Shown piece by piece: positions 62,640 to 64,000 of a stretch of DNA of 64,000 nucleotides. Within the stretch, counting starts at the first letter, position 1, and each line of letters starts with the position of its first letter. The position numbers and the translations under genes are program-made. Origin of the DNA: Thalassospira xiamenensis M-5 = DSM 17429 (GTDB taxonomy: Bacteria > Pseudomonadota > Alphaproteobacteria > Rhodospirillales > Thalassospiraceae); assembly GCF_000300235.2 (NCBI RefSeq), contig NZ_CP004388.1, positions 3,001,501-3,065,500 on the forward strand. The letters run 5' to 3'. A model generated the notes under the pieces. That model saw only the letters and a list, made by a program, of their open reading frames with translations. It was not told where the DNA came from and searched no databases.

Positions 62640-63509
62640 TCAAAGCGTGGTTCGCACCCGCCAGAGTTCCGGAAACAGTTCAACTTCCAGCATTTTTTTA
62701 AGGTAACTCACCCCGCCGGTCCCCCCGGTCCCGCGTTTGAAGCCAATGACCCGCTCCACCGTGGTCACATGGTTGAACCGCCAACGCCGGAAATAATCCT
62801 CAAAATCCACAAGCTTCTCGGCCAGCTCATAAAGCGGCCAATGCTTTTCGGGCGCGCTGTAAACCCGATGCCACGCCGCAATCACCTCGTCATGTGCCAC
62901 GTATGGCGCGCTGACATCACGCGATAACACCGCATCGGGCACCGCAATCCCCTCGCGCGCCAAAAGCGCCAGCGCCTCGTCATAAAGGCTGGGCGTTGCC
63001 AGTTCGCCCTTCAGCATTTCGGTAATGTCATCGCGGTGCGCATGCGGGCGCAACATCGCATGGTTACGATTGCCTAACATAAACTCGATCTGGCGATACT
63101 GGTATGACTGGAAGCCCGACGACGGACCCAGCGCATCGCGAAACGTCGTATAGTCGCTTGGCGTCATGGTCCGCAAAACGTCCCATGCATTGTTCAATTG
63201 CTCGAATATCCGCGATACCCGTGCGAGCATCTTGAATGCCGGTTGCAGGCGACCTTCGCGGATGGCATCACGTGCGGCGGTAATTTCCCGGATCGCAAGC
63301 TTCATCCACAATTCGGATGTCTGATGCTGAATGATAAACAGCAATTCATCCTGCGCATCGGTCAATGGATGCTGCGCGGTCAATACCGCATCAAGCGCCA
63401 GATAATCACCATACGACATCTGATCGGAAAAATCGGTTTTGGCCCCTTCGGTGCTGGGATCATAGGGCTGGTTCATCGGGCAGCCGGTATTTTTGGTTTT
63501 ATCACTCAT
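62640..63509 (-). CDS. kynA: Tryptophan 2,3-dioxygenase
   Basis: 289 residues, the usual bacterial length. [27 protein letters not shown] (substrate-pocket His), [14 protein letters not shown], and [23 protein letters not shown] with the haem-ligand His. It opens the indole ring of L-tryptophan to N-formylkynurenine in the cytoplasm. Its start overlaps the kynureninase stop (ATGA). No formamidase gene is visible in the window. Confidence 0.97.
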   Translation of the reverse strand: MSDKTKNTGCPMNQPYDPSTEGAKTDFSDQMSYGDYLALDAVLTAQHPLTDAQDELLFIIQHQTSELWMKLAIREITAARDAIREGRLQPAFKMLARVSRIFEQLNNAWDVLRTMTPSDYTTFRDALGPSSGFQSYQYRQIEFMLGNRNHAMLRPHAHRDDITEMLKGELATPSLYDEALALLAREGIAVPDAVLSRDVSAPYVAHDEVIAAWHRVYSAPEKHWPLYELAEKLVDFEDYFRRWRFNHVTTVERVIGFKRGTGGTGGVSYLKKMLEVELFPELWRVRTTL

Positions 63510-64000
63510 GTCACGGCATTCCTTTTGTGGAATTCCGGCTTGTCCCAGGCACGCGTTTCCATGATCTCCGCCAGAATCTTCACCGCGCCATCGACATCGT
63601 TGTTGTCGATATAAAGCGGGGTAAAGCCGAACCGGATGATATCGGGTGCCCTGAAATCACCAATCACGCCACGCGCAATCAAGGCCTGCATCACCGCATA
63701 ACCATTTTCAAACCTGAACGATACCTGCGATCCCCGCTTGTTCGCATCACGCGGGCTTGCCAGTTCCAGCATCGGGCAGCTTGCCTCGACCCCGGCAATG
63801 AACTGCTCGCAAAGCTCAATGCTGCGTTTGCGGATATCGGCCATCTCGACCCCATCCCACGCCTTCATCGCTTCTTCCAGAACCGTCATCTGAATGACCG
63901 GCGGGGTTCCGACCCGCATCCGCGAAACATCCGGTGCCGGGCTGTATTCAAGGTCAAAGGCAAACGGGGCCGCATGACCAAGCCATCCCGACAATGCCGG
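63506..64000 (-). CDS. kynU: Kynureninase, C-terminal part (5' end beyond window)
   Basis: 164 codons are in the window and the frame runs off the right edge, so the N-terminal part with the PLP lysine is missing. The visible part has the kynureninase C-terminal pattern: [45 protein letters not shown]. It cleaves kynurenine or hydroxykynurenine to anthranilate or hydroxyanthranilate and alanine. It heads, or is upstream in, the leftward operon with tryptophan dioxygenase and the importer genes. Confidence 0.95.
   Translation of the reverse strand, partial: PALSGWLGHAAPFAFDLEYSPAPDVSRMRVGTPPVIQMTVLEEAMKAWDGVEMADIRKRSIELCEQFIAGVEASCPMLELASPRDANKRGSQVSFRFENGYAVMQALIARGVIGDFRAPDIIRFGFTPLYIDNNDVDGAVKILAEIMETRAWDKPEFHKRNAVT

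Noticed and set aside
61821-62927. A 368-codon open frame on the plus strand across the LivK-like and tryptophan dioxygenase genes
   Set aside because: It spans two well-supported minus-strand genes and the gap between them and has an arginine-rich, domain-free translation.
1-64000. tRNA, rRNA, CRISPR, insertion sequence or prophage
   Set aside because: No repeat-spacer array, transposase, integrase or RNA-gene signature was recognised on either strand; gene spacing leaves no gap over 300 bases.

Overview
The window looks like chromosomal DNA of an alphaproteobacterium of the Rhodospirillales, most probably Thalassospira. The reasons are a moderately GC-rich sequence with tightly packed operons and ATGA, TGATG or TAATG junctions, and an NRPS-PKS assembly line whose layout matches what is expected for thalassospiramide lipopeptides. 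The genus is an inference. No rRNA, tRNA, CRISPR array, integrase or insertion sequence was seen.

Region 1 (left edge to 24.9 kb) is a three-gene hybrid NRPS-PKS line read rightward. Its first gene is cut by the window edge. Order: A-T-KS-AT-T | TubC-C-A-T-C-A(Ser)-T-KS-DH-KR-T-T-C-A-T-C | A-MT-A-T-TE. A convergent Sfp-type phosphopantetheinyl transferase follows. The serine + reducing PKS step + two residues + TE predicts a 12-membered ring with a 4-amino-5-hydroxypent-2-enoyl unit. The two PKS modules lack complementary domains: one has AT but no KR, the other KR and DH but no AT.

Region 2 (25-34 kb) is not obviously biosynthetic. A leftward four-gene set encodes two related DUF697-like membrane proteins, a small membrane protein and an SPFH/band-7 protein. 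A rightward, ATGA-coupled four-gene operon encodes a kinase-less membrane sensor, an unusual sensor-HAMP-MFS fusion, an orphan periplasmic binding protein and a GNAT acetyltransferase. An orphan TAXI-type solute receptor follows on the minus strand.

Region 3 (34-40 kb) holds a diaminopropionate ammonia-lyase-like enzyme, two adjacent SyrD/PvdE-type peptide-exporter half-transporters, a type II thioesterase and a second, small phosphopantetheinyl transferase. It may serve the NRPS line, the aryl polyene line, or both.

Region 4 (40.1-57.0 kb) is a complete aryl polyene (APE) pigment operon of 18 rightward, mostly overlapping genes: lipoproteins, ACPs, KS and chain-length-factor-like proteins, KR, dehydratases, acyl ligase, GT2-acyltransferase, LolA-like carrier and MMPL exporter. 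It also carries an MIO-type aromatic amino acid ammonia-lyase and a flavin halogenase-like oxidoreductase, which suggest an amino-acid-derived and possibly halogenated aryl head. A perfect bidirectional terminator closes it.

Region 5 (57.1 kb to right edge) is a leftward tryptophan/kynurenine catabolic operon: kynureninase (cut by the edge), tryptophan 2,3-dioxygenase, a five-component branched-chain-amino-acid-type ABC transporter, a 4HBT thioesterase and a RidA-family protein. It probably continues beyond the right edge with anthranilate-processing genes.
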